From an uncultured Collinsella sp. (GTDB taxonomy: Bacteria; Actinomycetota; Coriobacteriia; Coriobacteriales; Coriobacteriaceae), in assembly GCA_900553345.1 (NCBI GenBank), contig USDE01000090.1, positions 1-6,168 on the forward strand: DNA of 6,168 nucleotides, read 5' to 3'. The notes below the pieces were generated by a model, which saw only the letters and a program-made list of their open reading frames with translations, did not search any database and was not told the DNA's origin. Within the stretch, counting starts at the first letter, position 1, and every line of letters begins with the position of its first letter. Positions 1 to 6,168 of this stretch are shown one piece after another. Position numbers and translations under genes: made by a program.

Positions 1-2483
1 GTGAGCGGGTTTTTAATGTACTGGGCCTCGTCGAGCACCACGCGGGCAAAGTCCTGCTCGATGTATTCGTCGATATCGCGGCGCATGAGGTCATACGACG
101 TCACGACCACGTTATGCTCGTCGGCTCCGGCTATCTGCACGCGGCGCTGCGCTTTGGCGCCCACAATGGCACACACATCGAGCGAAGGCGCAAAGCGCTC
201 CAGCTCGGCGGTCCAGTTGTACACAAGCGACGCAGGACATACCGCGAGCGTGGGCTTAGTGTCCCCCGCCTCCACGCGCGCCAGGATATGTGCGATCATC
301 TGCAGCGTTTTGCCTAGGCCCATATCGTCGGCCAAGATACCGCCGAGGCCCAGGTGCTCGAGCGAGCCGAGCCACTGGTAGCCGTCGACCTGATAGCCGC
401 GCAGTGTGGCCTTGAGCGAGACTGGCACCGTAAAGTCCATCTTGCCGAGCGTGTCCAGGCGCTCGACGGTGCGGCGGAACGCGGCGTCGCGATCGGCCTC
501 GAGCGCCGGCGTGCGCGCGAGCATGCTGTCGACAAAAAGGGTGCTCGACGCGGGAAGCGACACGCCGTCGAGCAGGTCGACGGCATCAACGCCCAAGTCC
601 TCAGCAAGGCCAAACGCAGCGCGGGCACCTTCATCCAGACGCACGATGTCGCCGGACGTAAGGCGAGCGAACGTCTGGTGACGCTTGTACGAATCAAGAT
701 AGATGGCAAGGTCTGCCGCCGAAAGGCCGCTCGCGCCCAGCTCGACGTCGAGCAGGTTACTCTTGACGGTTGCGCGCACCGAGAGCTTAGGCGCAGGGCG
801 TACCGAGATCTGGCGCAGGCGATCGCTGAGCATGACCTCGCCCAGCTCGGACAGGGCAGACAGGCCCTCGGTCAGCAAGCGGAACAGGCTCTCGTCATCG
901 CGCTCCTCAAATGCCAGGCCGCCCTCGTAGAAATCGAAGTACAGGGCCGCCGTGTCCATAACGCGAAACTCCGCCACCGTATCGCGGGGCGGAACGCCGG
1001 GGCGTTGTTCTTCGAAGGGACTGCCCGGAGCACCCAGACTAAAGAGATCTGCCGACCAATCGCCGTAGGTAACCGTAACTTTGCAGGTCACGAGCCCATC
1101 GTCGACGCCAATCGCCATGGCAAAACTCGGCTCGGGCGCCACGGCATCGAGCGCAGCGGGAGCGGTCAGGTCAGTGTAGTCGCGCAAGATAGGCAGCGCC
1201 ATGCGGCAGAACTCGCCCACCTGGTCGGCGGCGATATGGACCGGTGTGCGGCAGGGCAACAAGTGCGAAAGGAACGGCGCCGCATGTTGGGCAAACGCCG
1301 TTTCGGTACGGCGCGCGCGGCGCGTATCAACCAGATAGGCTGCGTCACCAGCGACAAAGCAGTACACATCGGCCGGCAGGCGCAAGTCGTAGCTACCTCC
1401 CGCCGCCGGTGCAATCTTGGCGGCAAGGAGCGGCGGGCGCTTAGCCGGGACTTCGCCCTCCCCCTGCAACGAAGGCACGACTGCCACCTCGTAGGAGCGA
1501 TGCGTCGTCGTCCCCCGCGACCAAGCAGGCTCAAAGGACAAGGTCCTGCCACGCAGCAGGTCCAGCACGGACACGACGGAATACTCGGATACCGGCAACT
1601 GACGCTCGGCGACAAAACCGCTGCGGGCAAAGTCATACGATGCCGAGCGCGAGCTCGTAATATCGCCTAGGTAGGCGACCGTCATTGCGATAAAGTCGAG
1701 CAGCTTTGTCGACACGTCATCGAAAGCCTCGGGCACATGAACAAACGTAAGCTTCTTGCCATAGGAGAACGTACCGCCGCGCACATAGGCATCGGCCATG
1801 CCGTCGATATCCTTAACCACGTAGGACACCGAACCGCAGCGAATGCGAAACTCGAGTGCCCAGTTAAAGCGATCGGCAAACAGCGGATTGTAGTACGGCA
1901 CCAGTGAGGGCTCCAGCACCGCCTTGGGCGCATCGGGGTCAATGGTGCTGGCGAGCTTGCGACGCATGGCCACGAGCTCGTCCATGCGCGCGTCCGAAAG
2001 ATCGGAAAGCGCCGCCACAAGGCTCGGGCTCGTGGGGACGGGCGCCGGGAAGGGAAAGTTGGGGTTGACCGCAGATGCGGTGGGCGCGGGGCGCGTGGGC
2101 TGCTTGGACTGTGCGGGCGGTACCGTAAACGTGCGGACCGGCGTACGCAAGCCCTCGACGGGCTCGGCGCCACTGGCATCCAGATACGCCAGCGCCGTGG
2201 CGATAACGTGCTTGCACATGCCGGAATAGCGGAAGGCGGCGGGACAATCGCAGTCGTAGTCGATAACCTCGTGCTCGTCCATATCGAGCGCCACGCGCGT
2301 CTTGTACAGGTCGCCGCGCGAGCCACGCACCGTGCCCTCGATGTTCACGTTTTTGGAGAAGCGCGAGCCGGAGTCCTCAAACGACAGCACGGCACCGTTG
2401 AGCATGAGCGAGCGCCCCTTCATAAAGGTGCTGCTAAGCGCCGCCTCCTTACGAAGCGCCTGCACAAACGTCCCCTGCGCCAT
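1..2483 (-). CDS. SWIM zinc-finger SNF2-family DEAD/DEAH helicase, 3' end beyond window
   Basis: This frame is open from the ATG at 2483 to the left edge: 827 whole codons, no stop, start complete, C-terminus missing. The protein is a predicted DNA-dependent ATPase/translocase of the bacterial SNF2 (Swi2/Snf2, superfamily 2) class, expected to act on DNA in the cytoplasm. An N-terminal SWIM zinc finger (CxCx9CxH) uses C78, C80, C90 and H92, in the context DYDCDCPAAF and GMCKH. A Pro/Ala-rich linker spans about 108-154. A long region to about 690 corresponds in position to the SNF2-associated part of bacterial SWIM-helicases. The first ATPase lobe then begins: LRGYQVDGYQWL from 694, Walker A DDMGLGKT at 719-726 (K725), motif Ia CPASLVYNW at 749-757, and motif II DEAQ at 818-821. 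The second helicase lobe lies off the window, so completeness cannot be judged. The ATG is preferred because GGAGGAA lies just upstream; an in-frame GTG immediately before it is less well spaced. The cellular role of this family is poorly defined; chromosome maintenance or transcription restart is only a guess. Confidence 0.93.
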   Translation of the reverse strand, partial: MAQGTFVQALRKEAALSSTFMKGRSLMLNGAVLSFEDSGSRFSKNVNIEGTVRGSRGDLYKTRVALDMDEHEVIDYDCDCPAAFRYSGMCKHVIATALAYLDASGAEPVEGLRTPVRTFTVPPAQSKQPTRPAPTASAVNPNFPFPAPVPTSPSLVAALSDLSDARMDELVAMRRKLASTIDPDAPKAVLEPSLVPYYNPLFADRFNWALEFRIRCGSVSYVVKDIDGMADAYVRGGTFSYGKKLTFVHVPEAFDDVSTKLLDFIAMTVAYLGDITSSRSASYDFARSGFVAERQLPVSEYSVVSVLDLLRGRTLSFEPAWSRGTTTHRSYEVAVVPSLQGEGEVPAKRPPLLAAKIAPAAGGSYDLRLPADVYCFVAGDAAYLVDTRRARRTETAFAQHAAPFLSHLLPCRTPVHIAADQVGEFCRMALPILRDYTDLTAPAALDAVAPEPSFAMAIGVDDGLVTCKVTVTYGDWSADLFSLGAPGSPFEEQRPGVPPRDTVAEFRVMDTAALYFDFYEGGLAFEERDDESLFRLLTEGLSALSELGEVMLSDRLRQISVRPAPKLSVRATVKSNLLDVELGASGLSAADLAIYLDSYKRHQTFARLTSGDIVRLDEGARAAFGLAEDLGVDAVDLLDGVSLPASSTLFVDSMLARTPALEADRDAAFRRTVERLDTLGKMDFTVPVSLKATLRGYQVDGYQWLGSLEHLGLGGILADDMGLGKTLQMIAHILARVEAGDTKPTLAVCPASLVYNWTAELERFAPSLDVCAIVGAKAQRRVQIAGADEHNVVVTSYDLMRRDIDEYIEQDFARVVLDEAQYIKNPL

Positions 2484-2486
2484 CAC

Positions 2487-2493
2487 TTCCTCC
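2487..2493 (-). promoter_or_regulatory. Ribosome binding site of the SNF2-family gene
   Basis: The minus strand reads GGAGGAAGTGATG, a near-perfect Shine-Dalgarno sequence about 5 bases before the ATG at 2483. It fixes the start and argues against the GTG one codon earlier. I could not find a convincing -35/-10 promoter pair between it and the dnaE stop codon, so the gene may be read from upstream, through the repeat-filled spacer. Confidence 0.8.
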
Positions 2494-2513
2494 AATCTCG
2501 CATGCCAAATAAT

Positions 2514-2614
2514 TTTTTCTGGGACGGGGATGAAAAAATCATTCCCGTCCCAGAAAGACTGGTCTTCCGCCACACGTCACCCAAAATGATTTTTTAATCC
2601 CCGTCCCAGAAAAA
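2514..2614. repeat. Pair of 30-base inverted repeats flanking an inner third copy
   Basis: The plus strand at 2514-2543 and the minus strand at 2614-2585 carry the same 30-base unit (core CTGGGACGGGGAT, then A-rich, then TCATT), differing at one base (2532 against 2596). A third, shorter minus-strand copy of the core lies at 2556-2539 with one change (GGGAAT for GGGGAT). The unit takes up most of the 136-base gap between dnaE and the SNF2 gene. It has no coding capacity and no transposase. Its modular, palindromic form suggests an interspersed repeat of the REP or MITE-remnant kind, but this window alone cannot show that it occurs elsewhere in the genome. Confidence 0.8.
2516..2556 (-). other. 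Strong 18-bp hairpin in the dnaE-SNF2 spacer
   Basis: Bases 2516-2533 pair with 2539-2556 over 18 positions around a five-base loop (2534-2538). All pairs are Watson-Crick except one G-T at 2529/2543, and the core is GC-rich (CTGGGACGGG). It lies 33 bases upstream of the SNF2 start codon on the transcribed strand. It is not a textbook intrinsic terminator, because on the minus strand the stem is followed by an A-rich tract, not a T tract. It could slow transcription or shape the SNF2 mRNA leader, but that is inference. Confidence 0.6.
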
Positions 2615-2621
2615 TCATTTT
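2583..2621 (-). terminator. Palindrome at the dnaE stop codon, possible weak terminator
   Basis: The 12-base arms AAAATGATTTTT (2583-2594) and AAAAATCATTTT (2610-2621) are exact reverse complements around a 15-base loop that carries the repeat core. The palindrome begins within the dnaE stop codon (2620-2622). Position is right for ending the dnaE transcript and the 3' arm ends in TTTT on the minus strand. However, the stem is AT-rich and the T run is short, so termination would be weak. The structure may simply be part of the repeat unit. Confidence 0.35.
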
Positions 2622-5600
2622 AGATCACCGTCACGCGGCCTTGGTTACCCACGATGGCCTTGGCCTCTGCCAGCAGCGGAATCGAGCGTGCGTTGACCTT
2701 GGCCGGCACCTCGGCACGCAGTACGTGCCCGTCCACCTGCTCGATAAAGATCTCCACGCGGTCGCCGCCCGGGTTGGCGGTAAGCACCGTGGCAAGACGC
2801 GCCATATTGCCCTGGCTAAAGCGGCTGTTGGGCACCATGACCTCAAACACTTTGGGCTTGTTGCTCTCCTCGTTAAGCTCCAGCGGCACAATCTCCTGCG
2901 CGATAATCTGGTCGCCGCGGTCCGAGCGCTCGAGCTTGCCCTTAATGCGCACAAACGCATCGGACAGCTGCGCACCGGTCTCGGGATCGACCTCGCCGTA
3001 CAGGTACCCCTCGGCCTCTTTATAGGTCTTGGGGAACACGACGACGGTGGCCTCGCCTTCCATGTCCTCGAGCTGCACGATACCCATGGGGTCGCCGTTT
3101 TTGGTCACGCGCTTGGACACGCTCGAGACCATACCGGCCCACCACAGCGCCTTGCCCTCGGGAATCTCCTGGTTGATGGTACCGCCCGTGGGGTTTTGCA
3201 CCTCGTAGCCGGTGTCGATCTGCGAGAACGAGAAGTCGCGCGCTTTGCTAAGTGCATACTCAAACGGGCGCAGCGGGTGGTCCGAGACATAGATGCCCAG
3301 AACCTCCTTCTCCTGGCTCAGCTTAAGGTGGCGGTCCCACTCCTGGCCGTCCGGATCGGGTACGCTCACCTCAAAGCCCGAGCCCTCAACGTCGCCAAAC
3401 ATGTCGAAGAACGACGTCTGGCCACTCGCGCGATCTTTCTGGCGCTTTACCGCGGCATCGATGATGTTCTCGGGGTTGTTCTTGTCCACAAAGTGCATCA
3501 TCTGGCGACGCGGATACCCCGTGGAGTCAAAGGCGCCTGCCTTGATGAGCGATTCGATCACGCGACGGTTGGCCTGGCTGGAGTCCACGCGCTCGACAAA
3601 GTCGTGCAGCGTCTTAAACGGGCCGCCCGCCTCGCGCTCGGCGATAATCGCCTGCGCCACGCCAGTGCCCACGCCGCGGATGCCGGCCAGACCAAAGCGC
3701 ACGCCCTCCTTGGTAGCCGTGAACTCGGTACCCGACTCGTTGACATCTGGCGACAGCACGGGGATGCCGTCGTGACGGCACGCCGAGACGTAGTGAACGA
3801 TCTTGTCGGTCTTGCCCGTATAGGACGTCAGAACGGCCGCCATGTACTCGTGCGGATAGTGCGCCTTGAGCCACGCCGTCTGCATAACCAGGATGGCGTA
3901 GCCGGCGGAGTGCGACTTGTTAAAGGCGTAGGACGCGAACTCGAGAACATCGTCCCAAATCTTCTGGGCGACCTCGCGCGTGTAGTTGTTCTTGATAGCG
4001 CCGTTCATCCAGTGGTCGTAGGTGGTCTCGTCCGAGCCATCCTCCCAGTGGAGCACCGTCGACGTGAGCAGCTTGATCTTTTTCTTAGCCACGGGCTTAC
4101 GGATACGCGAGTCCGATTCGCCCTTGGAGAAGCCGCACATCTCGACGGAGATGAGCATAACCTGCTCCTGGTAGACCATGGTGCCGTAGGTTTCGCCCAG
4201 GATGTCGTCCAGACGGTCATCGTAGGAGACGGCCGGCTCTTTGCCGTTCATACGGTTGATGTAAGACGAAACCATGCCGGCGCCCAGCGGGCCCGGGCGG
4301 TACAGAGCGATCAATGCCACGACGTGCTTGTACTCGGTGGGCTTCATGTTCTTGATCGTGGCCGTCATGCCGGCGGACTCGACCTGGAAGACGCCGGCGG
4401 TGTGACCGGAGCCCATGAGCTTAAAAATCTCGGGATCGTCAAAGGGAATCTCTTCCTCTTTGATGTCGATGCCGAAGTTCTTTTTGATGTTTGCCTTGGC
4501 CTTAGAGATAACCGTCAGCGTGCGCAGGCCCAGGAAGTCCATCTTGAGCAGGCCCATGTCGGCAACGGTATGGCCCTCGTACTGGGTAATCTCGACGCCG
4601 CCCTTGGTGTCGAGCTTGGTGGGCACGTGCTCGTTGACGGGGTCGCGGCAGATCAGAACGGCACACGCGTGCACGCCCTCGCCACGGGTGAGGCCCTCGA
4701 TCGAGAGCGCCGTGTCGATGATGCGGCGGGCGTCGTCGTCCTTTTTATAGGCCTCGGCAAAGTCGGGGTTAAACAGATCCTCTTTGCCGGGTTGTTTTTC
4801 GAGTACCTGCTTGAGCTTGACCTTGGGGTCGCTCGAGACCATCTTGGACAGGCGCTGGCCCATGTAGACGGGGTAGTCCAGAACGCGCGCGGCGTCGTTG
4901 ATGGCCTGCTTGGCCTTGATGGTCGAGTAGGTGATAACGTGGGTGACCTTCTCGGGGCCGTAGAGCTGGCGAACGTGCTCCACGACCTCGAGGCGCCGCT
5001 CATCGTCGAAGTCCATATCGATATCGGGCATCTCGGTACGCTGCGGGGACAGGAACCTCTCGAACATCAGGCCGTTCTCGAGCGGGTCAAACGCGGTGAT
5101 GTTCATGGCGTAGGCGACGATAGCGCCGGCGGCCGAGCCACGGCCGGGACCGACGCCGATGCCGTTGTCCTTGGCCCATTGCACGTACTCGGCGACGATC
5201 AAAAAGTAGGCGGCAAAGCCCTTGTCGCAGATGACCTTGTATTCGTACTCAAAGCGCTCTTTGATGTTGACGCCACAGATCTCGCGCGTGGCCCAGTCGT
5301 CACCGTAGTGTTGGCGCAGGCCCTTCTCGCACTCGCGGCGGAACTGGCTCTCGTGCGTCTCGCCGGGATCGAGCAACGGGAAGCGCGGCAGGATGATGGA
5401 GTCCCAGTCCAGCTCAACGTAGCACTTGTCGGCAATCTCGAGCGTGTTGTCGCAGGCCTCGGGGCAATACGGGAACATCGCCCGCATCTCCTCCTCGGTC
5501 TTCATGTAAAACTCCGAGCCGGTCATGCGCATGCGGTTGGGGTCGTCGACCTTGGCGTTCATGCCAATGCACATGATGACGTCCTGCACGGGCGCGTCCT

Positions 5601-6102
5601 CGCGGCGCAGGTAGTGGAAGTCGTTGGTGGCGATGACCTTGACGCCCACCTGCTTGGCAATATCGATGAGCGTGCGGTCCATCTGCTCGTCGGTCAGGCC
5701 GTTGTCGGTGGTGATGCCGTGTTCCTGGATCTCGATATAAAAGTCGCCGGGATCGAAGGTGTCACGGAAGGTCTCGGCCCACTTGATGGCGCCTTCCATG
5801 TCGCCGCGGTCGATGTATTTAGGGATGATGCCCGCGATGCAGGCGCTGGTGCAGATCATGCCCTTGGCGTGGCGGCGCAGGTTGTCGACCTGGTCTTTCA
5901 TCAGCGAAATCAGCGGAGAAATGACAATCGTCAAGCCGGAAAGCAGCATGGCAGAAAGCTGATAGCAGACCGATTTCCCTGCTCCCGTCGGCATAATGCC
6001 CAAAACATCCCGTCCCTGCAAAATCGCATCCACGACTTCTTCCTGTCCATCCCGAAAAGTAGCGTGTCCAAAATATTGTTGAAGTGCTTCGTGTTTGTCC
6101 AT
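2620..6102 (-). CDS. dnaE: DNA polymerase III alpha subunit, N-terminus replaced in frame by a RecQ fragment
   Basis: The frame has 1160 codons; DnaE begins near residue 75-79 and runs to the TAA at 2620-2622. DnaE is the catalytic subunit of the replicative polymerase. Visible parts are: the back of the PHP domain ([14 protein letters not shown] at 78-91, [10 protein letters not shown] at 160-169); the palm with [12 protein letters not shown] at 316-327; catalytic aspartates D362 and D364 in PDIDMDF; and the third, D522, in [10 protein letters not shown]. Next come FQVESAGM at about 572, [10 protein letters not shown] at 601-610, MVYQEQVM at 642-649, the basic KKK at 673-675, and [12 protein letters not shown] at 725-736. 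A helix-hairpin-helix ([11 protein letters not shown], about 804) and an OB-fold (about 985-1030) follow. Alpha subunits usually start with an HxHxxYSLLDG-type PHP motif. That motif and roughly 120-130 residues are absent here, replaced by RecQ residues 1-~72. The polymerase core looks intact, but I do not believe the fused start is the native one. Confidence 0.93.
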   Translation of the reverse strand: MDKHEALQQYFGHATFRDGQEEVVDAILQGRDVLGIMPTGAGKSVCYQLSAMLLSGLTIVISPLISLMKDQVDNLRRHAKGMICTSACIAGIIPKYIDRGDMEGAIKWAETFRDTFDPGDFYIEIQEHGITTDNGLTDEQMDRTLIDIAKQVGVKVIATNDFHYLRREDAPVQDVIMCIGMNAKVDDPNRMRMTGSEFYMKTEEEMRAMFPYCPEACDNTLEIADKCYVELDWDSIILPRFPLLDPGETHESQFRRECEKGLRQHYGDDWATREICGVNIKERFEYEYKVICDKGFAAYFLIVAEYVQWAKDNGIGVGPGRGSAAGAIVAYAMNITAFDPLENGLMFERFLSPQRTEMPDIDMDFDDERRLEVVEHVRQLYGPEKVTHVITYSTIKAKQAINDAARVLDYPVYMGQRLSKMVSSDPKVKLKQVLEKQPGKEDLFNPDFAEAYKKDDDARRIIDTALSIEGLTRGEGVHACAVLICRDPVNEHVPTKLDTKGGVEITQYEGHTVADMGLLKMDFLGLRTLTVISKAKANIKKNFGIDIKEEEIPFDDPEIFKLMGSGHTAGVFQVESAGMTATIKNMKPTEYKHVVALIALYRPGPLGAGMVSSYINRMNGKEPAVSYDDRLDDILGETYGTMVYQEQVMLISVEMCGFSKGESDSRIRKPVAKKKIKLLTSTVLHWEDGSDETTYDHWMNGAIKNNYTREVAQKIWDDVLEFASYAFNKSHSAGYAILVMQTAWLKAHYPHEYMAAVLTSYTGKTDKIVHYVSACRHDGIPVLSPDVNESGTEFTATKEGVRFGLAGIRGVGTGVAQAIIAEREAGGPFKTLHDFVERVDSSQANRRVIESLIKAGAFDSTGYPRRQMMHFVDKNNPENIIDAAVKRQKDRASGQTSFFDMFGDVEGSGFEVSVPDPDGQEWDRHLKLSQEKEVLGIYVSDHPLRPFEYALSKARDFSFSQIDTGYEVQNPTGGTINQEIPEGKALWWAGMVSSVSKRVTKNGDPMGIVQLEDMEGEATVVVFPKTYKEAEGYLYGEVDPETGAQLSDAFVRIKGKLERSDRGDQIIAQEIVPLELNEESNKPKVFEVMVPNSRFSQGNMARLATVLTANPGGDRVEIFIEQVDGHVLRAEVPAKVNARSIPLLAEAKAIVGNQGRVTVI
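5869..5890. other. In-frame junction between RecQ and DnaE coding sequence
   Basis: Reading the minus strand, RecQ-like sequence ends at LMKDQV (residues 67-72) and DnaE-like sequence is under way by [11 protein letters not shown] (from residue 78). The breakpoint therefore lies in or next to DNLRR (residues 73-77, bases 5872-5886). GC content rises from about 47% on the RecQ side to over 60% on the DnaE side, and codon choice changes at the same place (ATT, TCG and AAA before; ATC, CGC and AAG after). No insertion-sequence end, target duplication or integrase site is visible. A short stretch common to both parents at this point would explain either a misassembly or a homology-driven join, but I cannot see the parents. 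Confidence 0.75.
5887..6102 (-). pseudogene. recQ: RecQ-type ATP-dependent DNA helicase, N-terminal fragment
   Basis: Residues 1-~72 of the fused frame match the start of RecQ, a 3'-5' DNA helicase of recombination and repair. They show the aromatic/Q motif region [10 protein letters not shown] (11-20), Walker [11 protein letters not shown] (35-44), and motif Ia [12 protein letters not shown] (61-72). Everything after motif Ia is missing: the DEAH box, the second RecA lobe, the zinc-binding RecQ-C domain, the winged helix and HRDC. The fragment could not work as a helicase. The ATG at 6102 is the normal RecQ start for [16 protein letters not shown] proteins and abuts the stop codon of the upstream gene, with a weak AAAGAAG ribosome site. 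Base and codon use resemble Clostridia, not the rest of the window. Parts of a genuine full-length recQ probably lie in another genome. Confidence 0.85.
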
Positions 6103-6168
6103 TTATGACTTCTTTGCAAGTTTCCGCAGTTCGTCCGGTGTAAAAGTATACTGCTTGTGGCAGAAATG
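6103..6168 (-). CDS. hslO: C-terminal end of an Hsp33-like redox chaperone (partial)
   Basis: The minus strand enters the window in an open frame of 21 codons, beginning HFCHKQYTFTPDEL and ending in a TAA at 6103-6105 that touches the recQ ATG. Hsp33 proteins, redox-switched chaperones, end in a CxxC zinc pair followed by an aromatic residue and an acidic helix (CHFC, K, Y, F, EEL style). The visible HFC would be the last three residues of such a CxxC, with its first cysteine just outside the window. Family assignment is from this short pattern only. The adjacency to recQ without spacing suggests one transcription unit in the source genome. Composition matches the recQ fragment, not dnaE. Confidence 0.55.
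   Translation of the reverse strand, partial: HFCHKQYTFTPDELRKLAKKS

Noticed and set aside
354..1670. A plus-strand open frame of 438 codons opposite the SNF2 gene.
   Set aside because: The minus frame holds SWIM and SNF2 motifs in the right order, with a good ribosome site. The plus frame is an Arg/Ala/Gly-rich shadow with no recognisable features.
2516..2556. The strong spacer hairpin as a standard intrinsic terminator for dnaE.
   Set aside because: On the minus strand the stem is followed by an A-rich tract, and on the plus strand by AGAAAGACTGG. Neither side has the T run expected right after the stem.
2484..2619. The clustered repeats as a CRISPR array.
   Set aside because: Copies lie in opposite orientations and overlap, with no regular spacers of constant length, and no cas genes are present.
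2620..6102. A genuine natural RecQ-polymerase fusion as a new repair or defence enzyme.
   Set aside because: RecQ is cut after motif Ia, DnaE is cut inside PHP, and composition changes at the join. A working fusion should retain whole domains. It is kept as a finding only for verification.
2641..6108. A plus-strand open frame of 1155 codons opposite dnaE, suggesting a giant overlapping gene.
   Set aside because: It mirrors dnaE codons in the antisense register, is rich in Val/Leu/His/Arg/Asp with no domain motif, and has no ribosome site. In GC-rich genes this antisense frame is often free of stops.

Overview
The window reads almost entirely on the minus strand and falls into two blocks of different origin. 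Positions 1 to about 5880 are GC-rich (hand counts of 60-68% in sampled lines), with codons dominated by G or C at the third position. The encoded proteins look like those of a high-GC actinobacterial lineage, most likely Coriobacteriia of the Collinsella type. That assignment rests on recognising the DnaE style and composition, not on a search. Positions about 5890 to 6168 are about 47% GC (132 of 278 bases counted by hand), use codons such as ATT, TTT, GGA and TTG freely, and look like a gut Firmicute (Clostridia).

Layout from right to left, the direction of transcription: (1) 6103-6168, the last 21 codons of a gene that resembles the C-terminal zinc-binding end of the redox chaperone Hsp33 (hslO); (2) 5887-6102, the first ~72 codons of a RecQ-type DNA helicase, starting directly after the hslO-like stop codon; (3) an in-frame junction at about 5869-5890, where RecQ stops matching and the replicative DNA polymerase III alpha subunit begins, without its first ~120-130 residues; (4) 2620-5880, the rest of dnaE, intact to its stop; (5) 2484-2619, a 136-base intergenic spacer filled with related inverted repeats; (6) 1-2483, a SWIM zinc-finger plus SNF2-type helicase/ATPase gene, complete at its start and running off the left edge before its second helicase domain.

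The headline oddity is the RecQ-DnaE open reading frame of 1160 codons. It looks like a new fusion protein, but both partners are cut mid-domain exactly where composition changes. The most economical reading is a chimeric assembly join between two gut bacteria, or less likely a real deletion or recombination, rather than a working two-domain enzyme. The second item worth attention is the spacer between dnaE and the SNF2 gene. It carries three copies of one repeat, arranged so that a transcript could form two mutually exclusive long hairpins.

No tRNA, rRNA, CRISPR array, transposase or attachment site was seen. The long plus-strand open frames opposite dnaE and the SNF2 gene are antisense shadows of GC-rich coding sequence.
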